A DNA stretch of 64,000 bases from positions 99,575 through 163,574 of the forward strand of contig JAFYYR010000011.1 in assembly GCA_017557435.1 (NCBI GenBank), given 5' to 3'. Within the stretch, counting starts at the first letter, position 1, and every line of letters starts with the position of its first letter. The position numbers were made by a program, and so were the translations under genes. The notes below the pieces were generated by a model that did no database searches, was not told the DNA's origin, and saw nothing but the letters and a program-made list of their open reading frames with translations. Shown here piece after piece: positions 9,302 through 18,800 of the stretch. This DNA is from Pseudobutyrivibrio sp. GTDB lineage: Bacteria; Bacillota; Clostridia; Lachnospirales; Lachnospiraceae.

Positions 9302-9317
9302 CTGTGAACTTTCACAG
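9302..9317. promoter_or_regulatory. palindrome between the divergent chemoreceptor and flavodiiron genes
   Basis: CTGTGAA-CT-TTCACAG, with perfect 7-base arms, lies in the 217-base divergent region. Its position fits an operator for one or both genes. The regulator is unknown. Confidence 0.45.
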
Positions 9318-9433
9318 ATTGTTCAGACTATTTCGCTACTTTTTCTTTATTGAATATAATTCGTCACTTAGCTACTAGTGATTAGAATAGGAATTTGATA
9401 ATATATAGCTATAGCAAAAGGAGGAAATACATC

Positions 9434-10588
9434 ATGTCAGTAACAATTTCAGATTCTATAAAGTATATTGGCTGCGACGACAAAACTATCGACCTATTTG
9501 AGAGCCAATATCCTGTTTCCAATGGAGTTTCCTACAATTCCTACTTAATATTAGATGAATCAGTGGCTGTAATGGATACTGTAGATCCTAGATTTACAGA
9601 CCAGTGGCTTTCAAATCTTGAAAAAGAGTTAAATGGTAAAAAAGTTGATTACCTTGTAGTCTCTCACATGGAGCCAGACCATTCAGGCTCTATCAAGTCA
9701 TTTTTAGAGAAATACAAGGATACAACAGTTGTTGGTAATGCTAAGACATTTACAATGATGGCTCAGTTTATGGATGAGTCATTATTCGCTGATAGAAAGC
9801 ATGTAGTTGCAGAGGGAGACACACTTTCACTTGGCGAGCACGAGCTTACATTTGTAATGGCACCTATGGTTCACTGGCCAGAGGTAATGGTTGAATACGA
9901 ATCAAAGGAAAAGATTTTTTTCTCTGCTGATGGATTCGGCAAATTCGGTGCCCTTGATACTGATGAGCCATGGATTGATGAGGCTCGTAGATACTATCTC
10001 AATATAGTTGGCAAGTACGGCGCTTCTGTACAGGCTCTTCTTAAGAAGGCAGCAGGTCTTGATATTCAAAAGATTTGCCCACTTCACGGTCCAATTCTCA
10101 CAGAGAATCTTGGCTACTATATTAATTTGTACGATATCTGGAGCAGCTATAAGCCAGAGGAGGAGGGCGTACTTATTACATGTGCTTCCATCCACGGCAA
10201 CACTAAGGCAGCTGCACTTAAGCTTCAGCAGAAGCTTGAGGCTAAGGGGGTTAAGACAATGTTCATTGACCTTTGCCGCCAGCCACTTTCAGAGGCTGTT
10301 GCCAGAGCATTCTCCTATGACAAAATGATTTGTTGTGCAAGCACATACGACGGTGGCCTCTTCCCACCAATGGAAGACTTCCTTCACCATCTTCGTGCAA
10401 AGGCTTATCAGAACCGTAAGGTTGGCTTCGTAGAAAATGGCACATGGGCTCCACAGGCTGCAAAGTGTATGCAGGCAATCCTTGAGCCACTTAAAAATAT
10501 CGAATTCATGGAGCCAGTGGTATCTATCAAGTCGACACTCAACGACGCGTCGGAAGCAGCCATGGATGACCTTGTGGCTACGATATAA
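9434..10588 (+). CDS. flavodiiron protein (FprA-type O2/NO reductase)
   Basis: Cytosolic 384-aa A-type flavoprotein that reduces O2 to water or NO to N2O in anaerobes. The N-terminal metallo-beta-lactamase-like domain holds the di-iron ligands H78-x-E80-x-D82-H83, a later HWPEV histidine and CPLHGP. The C-terminal flavodoxin domain begins near residue 250 with TCASIHGNTK. The ATG at 9434 is chosen because AAAGGAGG precedes it; an in-frame upstream ATG has no such site. It is 17 bases from ldh, so the two are probably co-transcribed. Confidence 0.95.
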   Translation: MSVTISDSIKYIGCDDKTIDLFESQYPVSNGVSYNSYLILDESVAVMDTVDPRFTDQWLSNLEKELNGKKVDYLVVSHMEPDHSGSIKSFLEKYKDTTVVGNAKTFTMMAQFMDESLFADRKHVVAEGDTLSLGEHELTFVMAPMVHWPEVMVEYESKEKIFFSADGFGKFGALDTDEPWIDEARRYYLNIVGKYGASVQALLKKAAGLDIQKICPLHGPILTENLGYYINLYDIWSSYKPEEEGVLITCASIHGNTKAAALKLQQKLEAKGVKTMFIDLCRQPLSEAVARAFSYDKMICCASTYDGGLFPPMEDFLHHLRAKAYQNRKVGFVENGTWAPQAAKCMQAILEPLKNIEFMEPVVSIKSTLNDASEAAMDDLVATI

Positions 10589-10605
10589 ATTTAGGAGGTA
10601 AATAT

Positions 10606-11562
10606 ATGGCAGTAGAAGTAAATCACAGAAAAGTTGCGATAATTGGAGCGGGCTTTGTTGGCTCCGCTACAGCTTTTGCATTATCCCAGAGTGGTCTTTT
10701 CTCTGAGATGGTGCTTATTGATGCAGCCCATGACAAGGCAGAGGGCGAGGCTATGGATATTTCCCATGGTGCTCCATTTAACAAGCCTATGAAAATTTAT
10801 GCAGGTAATTATGATGATGTTGCAGATGCAGCTATTGTTGTAGTAACAGCTGGCGCTGGCCAAAAGCCTGGTGAGACCAGACTTGACCTGGTACATAAAA
10901 ACGTAGGCATTTTTAAATCTATTATTCCTGAGATTGCAAAGAGAGATTTCGGTGGAATTCTCCTTATAGTTGCAAATCCAGTTGACATACTTACACTTGC
11001 AGCTCTTAAGCTTTCTGGTCTTCCAGAGGAGCGTGTAATTGGCTCAGGTACAGTACTTGATTCAGCTAGACTTAAGACAGAGCTTGGCTTACATCTTGGA
11101 ATTGATAGCCGTTCTGTTCATGCATTTATTATTGGTGAGCATGGTGATAGTGAGATTGCCGCATTCTCAAGTGCCAATGTGTCAGGTATTCCACTTAATG
11201 ATTTCTGCGAGATGCGTGGTCATTTCGAGCATGAGAAATCAGAGAAGGCAATTGCTGAGCGTGTTAAAAATGCAGCTTATGAAATTATCAAAAGAAAGCA
11301 TGCAACATACTATGGTGTTGCAGTGGCTGTTAAGCGTATTTGCGAGGTTATCGTCAGAGATGAGAAATCTATTCTTCCTGTATCACACATGATGCACGGT
11401 GAATATGGCATCGATGGTGTATGCCTTTCAATGCCATCAGTTGTAGGTGCTGACGGACTTGAGACAAAGGTTCCTATTTCTCTTGATGAAGATGAAATTA
11501 AGGCACTTCAGGAATCAGCTAGAACTCTTAAAGAGGTTGTAGATACAATCGATTTTAACTAA
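10606..11562 (+). CDS. ldh: L-lactate dehydrogenase
   Basis: NAD-dependent fermentation enzyme reducing pyruvate to L-lactate. The 318-aa protein has the NAD motif GAGFVGSATA, the substrate loop AGAGQKPGETRLDLV (Gln at the specificity position favours lactate over malate), DSARLK with the substrate-binding arginine, and the catalytic GEHGDSE histidine. Ribosome site TTAGGAGGT. It pairs with the flavodiiron gene: both consume reducing power. Confidence 0.95.
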   Translation: MAVEVNHRKVAIIGAGFVGSATAFALSQSGLFSEMVLIDAAHDKAEGEAMDISHGAPFNKPMKIYAGNYDDVADAAIVVVTAGAGQKPGETRLDLVHKNVGIFKSIIPEIAKRDFGGILLIVANPVDILTLAALKLSGLPEERVIGSGTVLDSARLKTELGLHLGIDSRSVHAFIIGEHGDSEIAAFSSANVSGIPLNDFCEMRGHFEHEKSEKAIAERVKNAAYEIIKRKHATYYGVAVAVKRICEVIVRDEKSILPVSHMMHGEYGIDGVCLSMPSVVGADGLETKVPISLDEDEIKALQESARTLKEVVDTIDFN

Positions 11563-11576
11563 AAATGACATAAGTT

Positions 11577-11602
11577 AAGGCCTTGGCAATTGCCAAGGCC
11601 TT
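11577..11602. terminator. bidirectional intrinsic terminator
   Basis: A perfect 26-base palindrome (arm AAGGCCTTGGCAA) sits between ldh and the convergent 11611-11811 gene and is followed by T-rich sequence. Confidence 0.8.
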
Positions 11603-11610
11603 TATTTCGA

Positions 11611-11811
11611 TTATCTAGAAAGTCTCTCCACTATCTTATCTAATGTCTCGCGAGGCACTGTACCATCACGATACAATTGATTAATAGTACTGTCACTTCC
11701 AATGAGAGCTGTAGCATCCAACCATGTGCCCTTTTGAAACTCCTCATCAAAGACAGCATATATTTTTCGATTTTGTAATAACTCTGAAAGTGGAAATTCT
11801 CTGTAATCCAT
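11611..11811 (-). CDS. small conserved-looking protein downstream of efp
   Basis: I do not recognise this 66-aa protein. It begins MDYREFPLSELLQNRKIY, is acidic, and has no membrane segment or cysteine motif. The start at 11811 follows the efp stop by one base, with AAGGG as a weak ribosome site, so it is probably translated from the efp message. A longer upstream start would overlap efp and is less likely. Confidence 0.6.
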   Translation of the reverse strand: MDYREFPLSELLQNRKIYAVFDEEFQKGTWLDATALIGSDSTINQLYRDGTVPRETLDKIVERLSR

Positions 11812-11812
11812 A

Positions 11813-12370
11813 TTATACCCTTGAGAGATACTCTCCTGTTCTAGTATCGATCTTGATTGTCTCACCATTCTCTACGAAAAGTGGAACGTATACTGTAGCG
11901 CCTGTCTCAACTGTAGCTGGCTTTGTAGCACCTGTAGCTGTATCGCCCTTGAAACCTGGCTCTGTATCTGTAATCTGAAGCTCAACAAACATAGGTGGCT
12001 CAACTGAGAAGATTGAACCATTGTGTGAAAGCATCTTAACGATTTCATTTTCCTTAACGAACTTGAGAGCATCACCAATCTGGTCAGCTGTAAGAGCTAC
12101 CTGATCATATGTCTCAACATCCATGAAGTTGTAAAGCTCACCATCATTGTAAAGATACTGCATATCCTTACGATCGATACGTGCTGCTGGGAACTTCTCT
12201 GTAGGACGGAAAGATGTCTCTGTAACACCGCCACCCTTGATGTCCTTAAGCTTTGTACGAACGAATGCTGCACCCTTACCTGGCTTAACATGCTGGAACT
12301 CGATAACCTGATAAACTTTGTTGTCCATCTCGATTGTCATACCGTTTCTAAAATCACCGGCTGTAATCAT
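11813..12370 (-). CDS. efp: translation elongation factor P
   Basis: Relieves ribosome stalling at polyproline stretches. The 185-aa protein has the three-beta-barrel EF-P pattern; the loop that reaches the peptidyl-transferase centre is [12 protein letters not shown], with K32 at the tip. The start ATG at 12370 is preceded by AAGGAGGATT; a longer reading is not supported. No modification enzyme (EpmA/YmfI type) lies nearby. Confidence 0.96.
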   Translation of the reverse strand: MITAGDFRNGMTIEMDNKVYQVIEFQHVKPGKGAAFVRTKLKDIKGGGVTETSFRPTEKFPAARIDRKDMQYLYNDGELYNFMDVETYDQVALTADQIGDALKFVKENEIVKMLSHNGSIFSVEPPMFVELQITDTEPGFKGDTATGATKPATVETGATVYVPLFVENGETIKIDTRTGEYLSRV

Positions 12371-12509
12371 TATAAAATCCTCCTTAACAGGTATAAGACT
12401 ACGCTGTCTCATACGTTTAATACAAATTCAATTGGCTTAAAGCCACACTCGTATACAATATATTACTTCAAAAATCAGATAATTTCAAGACAATTTTCTG
12501 CCACTATAT

Positions 12510-13238
12510 TTAAGTCCCATATAACTCAAATTCTTCTTTGCTACCATAAAATACATTCATATCTATAAAAGGTTCTTCCCCCTCATAGCCATCTATCCTA
12601 TGACGGTTAGAATATTGCCAAAAAGTCCATTCAACGTCCCCATGGATCTTGTCATATACACTTCTGTACCAAATATCACAGTCCGAAAACTCGCCTGCTA
12701 CAATGGTATTGTATGTTTCTTCACTGACATATAATACAGGATTAACACCATATTCTTCCTTTAAAATGTTAATCATATTTCGCAGTTCAGCTCTTATTTC
12801 AGATACGTCAATATCCTCTTCATTTTGATATTTTCCATAGTATTCTACATCAATTACCGGTGGCAGCATCTCAGGTATCGCATCCACTGAACCAATAAAA
12901 TTAGCCGCCTGCTTTTCTCCTGATGATTCAAAACTAAAGAAATGGTATGCCCCTATTCTTAAATCTGTCTCTGCAGCTTCCTTCCAATTGTATTCAAAGC
13001 AGGAATCCTTAAATGTGGAGCCCTCTGTTGCTTTAATATAAGCAAAATCAATATCCTGATTCGTTAATGTATCCCAGTCTACCTTCCCTTGATGAGCCGA
13101 CACATCTACTCCTGCCACTGGATATTTCGCCTTGCTGGGATTATTAATATGAACAATCCCCAAATATAAAAGCAATGCCAGAATGACAGCCAGGAAAATC
13201 AGTATTAATATGCCTCTAATCCAATATTTTTTACTCAA
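12510..13238 (-). CDS. membrane-anchored GH25 muramidase (lysozyme)
   Basis: Cell wall hydrolase of 242 aa with an N-terminal membrane anchor (about residues 8-27) and a GH25 domain from about 40. The catalytic acidic residues are visible: D45 in GVDVSAHQG and D130/E132 in VIDVEYY. The Trp/Tyr-rich C-terminal strands (WTFWQYSN) fit the family. It probably acts outside the membrane in wall remodelling. Monocistronic. Confidence 0.9.
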   Translation of the reverse strand: MSKKYWIRGILILIFLAVILALLLYLGIVHINNPSKAKYPVAGVDVSAHQGKVDWDTLTNQDIDFAYIKATEGSTFKDSCFEYNWKEAAETDLRIGAYHFFSFESSGEKQAANFIGSVDAIPEMLPPVIDVEYYGKYQNEEDIDVSEIRAELRNMINILKEEYGVNPVLYVSEETYNTIVAGEFSDCDIWYRSVYDKIHGDVEWTFWQYSNRHRIDGYEGEEPFIDMNVFYGSKEEFELYGT

Positions 13239-13377
13239 ATCCTTTTCCTCTCTTTGGACCTAGGGGACGGGGTTAGTGGTCCATTTTCCCATATTATCAA
13301 CATATAGCTTTAATTGTAGCATTTGGCACCTAGGATGTGCTACTATTTTATTATCAATTATTAATAGGGAGTTTAAA

Positions 13378-13827
13378 ATGGAAATCGAAAGAAAATTTTT
13401 AATTAAAGACCTTCCAGATTTATCAAAATATGAATATGTAGATATTGAGCAGGGATACCTTTCTACCGAGCCTGTTGTACGTATCAGAAAGAAAAATGAC
13501 AAGTACATTCTCACCTATAAGGGCAGCGGCAAGCTGGCTAGAGAAGAAATCGAAGCTGCTCTTACAGCTGAGGCTTATGCCCACTTATTGGAGAAAATTG
13601 ATGGCCATCCAATTACTAAGCGCCGCTACATGATTCCATTTGATCCTTACACCATCGAGCTTGATATTTTCGAAGGCCACATGAAGGGTCTTATTATGGC
13701 TGAGGTAGAGTTTCCATCAATAGATGCGGCTAACTCATTTAACCCACCTTCATGGTTTGGCGAGGATGTTACCGAAGACGCCCGCTATCACAACTCAAAT
13801 ATGATATGGGCTAATCCATTATCATAA
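13378..13827 (+). CDS. CYTH domain protein (probable inorganic triphosphatase)
   Basis: The 149-aa protein starts MEIERKFLI, the ExExK signature of the triphosphate tunnel fold. The basic and acidic strands expected for the tunnel follow (RIRKKNDKYILTYKG, ELDIFEG, EVEFPS). The family hydrolyses inorganic triphosphate or other polyphosphates; the exact substrate is not visible. The ATG at 13378 has the ribosome site TAGGGAG. Confidence 0.88.
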   Translation: MEIERKFLIKDLPDLSKYEYVDIEQGYLSTEPVVRIRKKNDKYILTYKGSGKLAREEIEAALTAEAYAHLLEKIDGHPITKRRYMIPFDPYTIELDIFEGHMKGLIMAEVEFPSIDAANSFNPPSWFGEDVTEDARYHNSNMIWANPLS

Positions 13828-13844
13828 CTTCATATCTAAATAGA

Positions 13845-13885
13845 AAGTGCCAAGGACCAATCTTTAAGATTAGCCCCCGGCACTT
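13845..13885. terminator. stem-loop between convergent genes
   Basis: Outer stem AAGTGCC/GGCACTT encloses an inner stem AATCTT/AAGATT, followed by a T-rich tract. It can serve both the CYTH gene and the convergent binding-protein gene. Confidence 0.6.
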
Positions 13886-13925
13886 ATATTTTATTTAAAG
13901 CAGAACGCTATAAATAAATTTCTTA

Positions 13926-14924
13926 TTACATATAGTCCTTAACATTTGACTTATCTACTGGCTCGTATGGAACCCATACATAGTAGCCATCTGCTGTGAC
14001 ACCTTCGATGTCCTTAGCTGTTCCCCTAGTTGCAAGTGCTATAGCTGTCTGAATAGCTGCTGCACCCTGACCAGTTGCTGACTGGTAAACTGTAAACTGC
14101 ATGCCGCCATCGAGAATTGACTGGCATCCCTCTGTTGTAGCATCTACACCTACTACAGGGATTTTACCAGGGTCAAGTCCTACTTCCTTCATAGCCTGAA
14201 CTACACCAACTGCCATAGAGTCATTGTTGCAGATTACTGCATCAAATGGCTGCTTTGTCTTAAGGAAGAGCTTGAACTCATCTGCTGCTTTTGCAGTATC
14301 CCAATAAGCTGTATCGTTAAATACAAATGTTACATCAATTCCATTTTTCTTGTAGTATTCCTTAACAGCTGTAGTTCTAAGGCCGGCAGCTGGATGTCCC
14401 GGCTCGCCCTGGAATAATACAATATTCATGCTAGATGGCTTGCCAAGTGTATTCCATACATATTCTGCCTGGAAATTACCTGCATCCTTATCGTAACTTC
14501 CTACATACATGTATTTGTCTGGCTCAAGATACTGCTCATCTGGCTGAGAGTTAACAAATAGAATAGGTGTATCACCAGCTGTAACCTCCAGCTGAAGAGC
14601 TGTTGTGGCATCTACTGGATTACAGATAATTGCATCATATCCAGCATCAACTGCCTGCTTAATCTGAGCAACCTGCTCATCAACAGAGCCGCACTCAGCG
14701 CCAACATCAACAGTTACACCTGCCTCCTTACCACCATCTACGACGGCATTTTGAAGCATTTCCTTAAAGGTATCAAGTGTAAGTGTTGAGAAGAATATCT
14801 TCATTCCCTTTCCTGAACCACCTGAACCTGAGCTTGCATTTCCGCAGCCTGTAAGGGTCATTCCGATAATCATTACCCCTGCAACAAGAAGGGCCGCTAT
14901 CTTTTTAAGTCTATTATTCATCAT
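13926..14924 (-). CDS. sugar-type periplasmic-binding lipoprotein (Peripla_BP_4)
   Basis: Extracellular solute-binding lipoprotein of 332 aa. The signal peptide ends in a lipobox with C27 (MTLTGC), then a Gly/Ser linker, then the ribose/galactose-binding type I fold ([29 protein letters not shown]). The start overlaps the end of the upstream chemoreceptor gene by about 11 bases, and the AAGGAGG site lies inside that gene. No permease or ATPase gene is adjacent. I infer a role as ligand receptor for the chemoreceptor rather than in transport. Confidence 0.9.
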   Translation of the reverse strand: MMNNRLKKIAALLVAGVMIIGMTLTGCGNASSGSGGSGKGMKIFFSTLTLDTFKEMLQNAVVDGGKEAGVTVDVGAECGSVDEQVAQIKQAVDAGYDAIICNPVDATTALQLEVTAGDTPILFVNSQPDEQYLEPDKYMYVGSYDKDAGNFQAEYVWNTLGKPSSMNIVLFQGEPGHPAAGLRTTAVKEYYKKNGIDVTFVFNDTAYWDTAKAADEFKLFLKTKQPFDAVICNNDSMAVGVVQAMKEVGLDPGKIPVVGVDATTEGCQSILDGGMQFTVYQSATGQGAAAIQTAIALATRGTAKDIEGVTADGYYVWVPYEPVDKSNVKDYM

Positions 14925-16944
14925 ACTCGGTATCCTCCTTAACAATCTTAAACTGCTGAACATAACCTGTAAGTGTCTGGCTTGTATTTGCAAGCTGATG
15001 AGAATTATCAGCTACATCCTGGCTACTCTGAGTGATTGCCTGAGCCTGCTCAACCATGTTCTTAGATGTCTCAAGGATTTCGTCTGCTGAAGCTGCCTGC
15101 TCTTCAGAAATAGCAGCAACATTAGTAGATACCTCGTCAACCTTATTAATATCTGCAATCATTTCTTTGATTACATCACTGGTACTTTCAATATTTTCAA
15201 AAATCTTATCGAAGGTTGAAACTGCTGCGTCGATAAGTTCGCCGTTGGCCTCGATGCTCTTAGCACTGGCATCCGCCTGTGAAACAACCTTTTCAATCTG
15301 GTCACGAACCTGATTAATCAAGTCTGAAATGCTTTGAGCACTCTCTGCTGAATGCTTAGCAAGTCCTCCGATTTCTGATGCAACAACTGCAAATCCCTTA
15401 CCAGCTTCACCAGCACGGGCTGCCTCGATAGAAGCGTTAAGCGAAAGAAGATTGGTCTCTTCAGCGATTTCAGAAATCATACCTACAATATTAGTGATTT
15501 CCTCAGATGCCTGACCTACCTTTTCAACTGAAGCAACAAGCTCCTGGTTGGCTGCTTGGATTTCTCCCATAGCCACTGACAGCTTCTCCATGTCAGCTCT
15601 ACCGCTCTTAGAAATCTCAACTGTCTCAGCCATTCTCTCTGATGCTGTATCTGAATTAGCCTTTGTATCAGAAACAACCATTGCAAGAGTTGTGGCATTC
15701 TCAGCGATTTCATTAACAGCGATGGCAAGCTGATCAACTGTCTGATTCAAGTTAACCATTGCGCTCTCCTGAGACTGTGATGCATCAAACATCACTCGGC
15801 TAACCTGATCTGAGTTGTCGGATTCTTCTTTAAGCTTCTCAGACTCGTCATTAATACTTGAAAGCATATCTCGCATTAAGCCAACGAATTTGCCAACCTG
15901 CTGTCCCATCACACCGATTTCATCATTAGATGTATTCTTGACCTCGATTGTAAAGTCACCAGAAGACATTGCGTGAATATTCTCTGTGATGTATGAAAGT
16001 GGCTTAATAACTCGACCGATAATAGCACTAACAAGAATAACAATAATTATTGTTGCAACAACACCTATGATAAGTAGGATTGTAATAAGCTGTGTAACAT
16101 TGGCAAGAATAACACTATTTTCAATATATGAAACAAGGAGCCAATCAGTGCCCTTAATTTCCTTAAATGATACAGTATACTGGCCTAAGTTGGTTGTACT
16201 GTAATCGCCTGCCAATATAGCGTTATATGTTCCATCCATTACAGGTCTGCCCAAACTTCCTGTTAAAGTGGTAGAAACCAGGCTACTGTCACGATGAGCA
16301 AGAACCATCATGTCATTTCTATCTACAAGGAAGGAGTTGGCATTTTTCATTTTTACACCAGAGTTTACAATGATAGAAATCTTACCAAGTGTAACATCTG
16401 CTGCTACAACCTTAATCTCATCGCTTCCATCATTTAAAATACCTGACGCAGAAATAACATACTCACCCTCATCATTCATATATGGCTCACCATAGGCCAT
16501 GTTTATACGTGATAGCCCCTCTTTGTACCACTGCTGGTCTGTTGGATTTGTAATGGATAGATCTGTACCACGGCCTGTGTAGACCTTTCCTGACTGTGTG
16601 GCAATATAAACACCATTTGGCGCATTGCTATTAGAACCTACAAAAGTAGTAAGTACTTCTTCATAGTAGGTCTCATCCAAATCCATGCCCTCCAGCGAGG
16701 CCTTGATTGTACTGAAATTCTCTAGATTTTGCTGAAGCCAAGCATAGATATTGTCTGCCTGGTTGGTAATAGAACTTTCAAGCTCGTTACGAGCCATTTC
16801 TTCCAATCTGCTTTTAGAAAGAAATGAAGATATTGCTACCAAAATAATAATCGTAACAACAACTGCTGGCACGATAAACAAAAGCAGTTTATCTTTTATC
16901 TTTTTAGTCTTAGTGCCTCTAGGACTTTTTTCCATTTTCGCCAT
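14914..16944 (-). CDS. methyl-accepting chemotaxis protein with dCache-type sensor
   Basis: A 676-aa chemoreceptor. TM1 is at about 20-42, then a long extracytoplasmic domain to about 285 with Cache-like features ([28 protein letters not shown]). TM2, HAMP and the signalling coiled coil follow; the tip sequence [20 protein letters not shown] is conserved. It is translationally coupled to the binding protein downstream. Start at 16944 behind AGGAGGGG; a Met three codons later is an alternative. Confidence 0.93.
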   Translation of the reverse strand: MAKMEKSPRGTKTKKIKDKLLLFIVPAVVVTIIILVAISSFLSKSRLEEMARNELESSITNQADNIYAWLQQNLENFSTIKASLEGMDLDETYYEEVLTTFVGSNSNAPNGVYIATQSGKVYTGRGTDLSITNPTDQQWYKEGLSRINMAYGEPYMNDEGEYVISASGILNDGSDEIKVVAADVTLGKISIIVNSGVKMKNANSFLVDRNDMMVLAHRDSSLVSTTLTGSLGRPVMDGTYNAILAGDYSTTNLGQYTVSFKEIKGTDWLLVSYIENSVILANVTQLITILLIIGVVATIIIVILVSAIIGRVIKPLSYITENIHAMSSGDFTIEVKNTSNDEIGVMGQQVGKFVGLMRDMLSSINDESEKLKEESDNSDQVSRVMFDASQSQESAMVNLNQTVDQLAIAVNEIAENATTLAMVVSDTKANSDTASERMAETVEISKSGRADMEKLSVAMGEIQAANQELVASVEKVGQASEEITNIVGMISEIAEETNLLSLNASIEAARAGEAGKGFAVVASEIGGLAKHSAESAQSISDLINQVRDQIEKVVSQADASAKSIEANGELIDAAVSTFDKIFENIESTSDVIKEMIADINKVDEVSTNVAAISEEQAASADEILETSKNMVEQAQAITQSSQDVADNSHQLANTSQTLTGYVQQFKIVKEDTEYDE

Positions 16945-17060
16945 TTCCCCTCCTAATGTCTGTAATATAACCCAAGTCTAAACTTATGGGAAAATTTTAA
17001 CACCTAATTATGTAGCAATTGTTATCAAAACAAGCATTTTCGCATAATTGATGAATATTT

Positions 17061-17309
17061 TTATCTTCTCAGGCGCAGTGTTTCATATTTTGCTCTAGTC
17101 TTAACACAGACTTTCAGCTCCTGAACCCTACTTTCAATATCACCATCCTCAATTACACAGTCAATTGATGAAGCCATATTATCGATTAACAGATTGTCAA
17201 AATCCATTATAGGTGTGGCAACCAATATCTTGTATTTTTCCTCAAAGTCGTCTGTATCCAAGAATTCTAACAGAATTGGATTAACCTGCTCTTCTTCTAA
17301 ATTACTCAT
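17061..17309 (-). CDS. small acidic hypothetical protein
   Basis: I do not recognise this 82-aa protein. It is acidic in its first 60 residues with a basic tail (ETLRLRR), predicted helical, with no signal or membrane segment. A strong TAAAGGAGG site before the ATG supports it as real. It lies 27 bases after the PI-PLC gene, so the two are likely co-transcribed. Confidence 0.6.
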   Translation of the reverse strand: MSNLEEEQVNPILLEFLDTDDFEEKYKILVATPIMDFDNLLIDNMASSIDCVIEDGDIESRVQELKVCVKTRAKYETLRLRR

Positions 17310-17336
17310 ACTATGTCCTCCTTTAATCCTCTTTTA

Positions 17337-18353
17337 TTAGAATGAATTTGTGTAATATATTTTCTTAGCTAAATTGGCATTGCCAAAATCAACTATAATA
17401 ACACCGTAGCTTGTATCATCCTTGAATGAATATTCCATAAGCAAATCATTGAGATTTGTAGCGTAACCTCTAGGATGTCCTATTTTGCCATCGCCACTTG
17501 TGCTGACAAAATTCAAAAACCAAGTATTCTCATCGGCTTCGCAATTTTCAAGTCCATCTACTACAGCCTCGTATTTGTTCTCAACTGAGTATTTATATCT
17601 ATCCTGAACCCAATATCTAAAATCATCAGATACGTATAGTTCATAAGGAATATCAACTGGGGTCTTATTGTCCTGTTCAGACCAACTCATATTTAGGCCC
17701 ATGATGCCATTTCCCAGCTTATCTTCAAATCTTGTGGCAAGCACTGCCCTACCTCTTACCTCTCCCAAAGTAGGAATATATTCATCAGTGTACCAGTAAT
17801 CCTCATTGTCCTTAAGTTCATTATTAAGAAGCTTTTGAATCTCTTTTACATTAGCCTCATCATCTTCTATTTTAAAATTAACGATTACCGTCTCATCTCT
17901 ATGTGCCTCTAGGAATCTATAAATTTCTCCTGTAACATCACTTAGGCTAAGGTAATCAGAAAAAAGTCTGCCTGACTCATGACAATTGGCAAAGTTATGG
18001 ACTAGCTTAATCCTGTGATCCTTTTGCCCCTTATCAAGAGCAATCCTAAGATCTAAGTATCTATAACCATTCTCTAACTGCTCAGAAATGTCAGTGTCCT
18101 GACACCTCATTACATAGCCAAGCATTACATATCTAGCAGCACTGTCGTGGGTACCAGGTATTGTGATTTCTGACAAATACACATCATCCGGCAGGAACCC
18201 CATCCAATTACTAGAATCTGCATATTCGGCAGTCAAATCTAAATCAACATCCACGACCGTATCATCATCGCTGACAAATACCTGTATTAGAATCACAGAT
18301 ATTATAAGTATCATTACGCCGCAAACTATTCTAAAAAAACGCCCCTTACTCAT
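17337..18353 (-). CDS. phosphatidylinositol phospholipase C-like enzyme
   Basis: Membrane-anchored, extracytoplasmic 338-aa protein. TM is at about 7-27 and the PI-PLC X domain begins near 57. The catalytic pair is visible: H69 in IPGTHDS and H119 in KLVHNF, 50 residues apart as in Bacillus PI-PLC. RYLDLRIA and the ETVIVNFK strand also fit. Known members cleave phosphatidylinositol or related lipids or GPI anchors; the substrate here is unknown. Confidence 0.85.
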   Translation of the reverse strand: MSKGRFFRIVCGVMILIISVILIQVFVSDDDTVVDVDLDLTAEYADSSNWMGFLPDDVYLSEITIPGTHDSAARYVMLGYVMRCQDTDISEQLENGYRYLDLRIALDKGQKDHRIKLVHNFANCHESGRLFSDYLSLSDVTGEIYRFLEAHRDETVIVNFKIEDDEANVKEIQKLLNNELKDNEDYWYTDEYIPTLGEVRGRAVLATRFEDKLGNGIMGLNMSWSEQDNKTPVDIPYELYVSDDFRYWVQDRYKYSVENKYEAVVDGLENCEADENTWFLNFVSTSGDGKIGHPRGYATNLNDLLMEYSFKDDTSYGVIIVDFGNANLAKKIYYTNSF

Positions 18354-18536
18354 ATTTCACCCCTTTTCACTTTATAAAAATATTTTAACATTCTTCACAG
18401 GCAATGTCTTATAGTTTATCCATTAATTAAAAACTTAACTGGTTCAAAAAATCTATTCTCTCTTTCATTTTATTTATGATAAAATCTTATCTGGAATTAT
18501 TAGGGGATATAATTAGAAATTTATTAGAGGATTATA

Positions 18537-18797
18537 ATGATAGAACGTAAAAGACTATTATCACTTGGATACTATAAAAAAGCTCCCTCTTTTACAGGGA
18601 GCGACAAAAACAAATGTTATAAAATAGAAAAGATTCATCCAGAGGAATCTGAAGAGGACTTGTTTCAGGCTACAATTTGGCCTGGTCCCTACAGCTCTGA
18701 GAACACTCCTGATGAGATGAAGCAAAAGAACACTGCTCCATTCACCGAGGAGGGTCTACAGGAATTAGTTGACTGGATGAATCAATTAGATATCTAG
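18537..18797 (+). CDS. small hypothetical protein
   Basis: The 86-aa protein starts MIERKRLLSLGYYKK and ends with a helical QELVDWMNQL. I see no family. It has a modest upstream site (AGAGGAT) and is flanked by a divergent and a convergent gene. Composition is like the host genes. Confidence 0.55.
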   Translation: MIERKRLLSLGYYKKAPSFTGSDKNKCYKIEKIHPEESEEDLFQATIWPGPYSSENTPDEMKQKNTAPFTEEGLQELVDWMNQLDI

Positions 18798-18800
18798 TAT

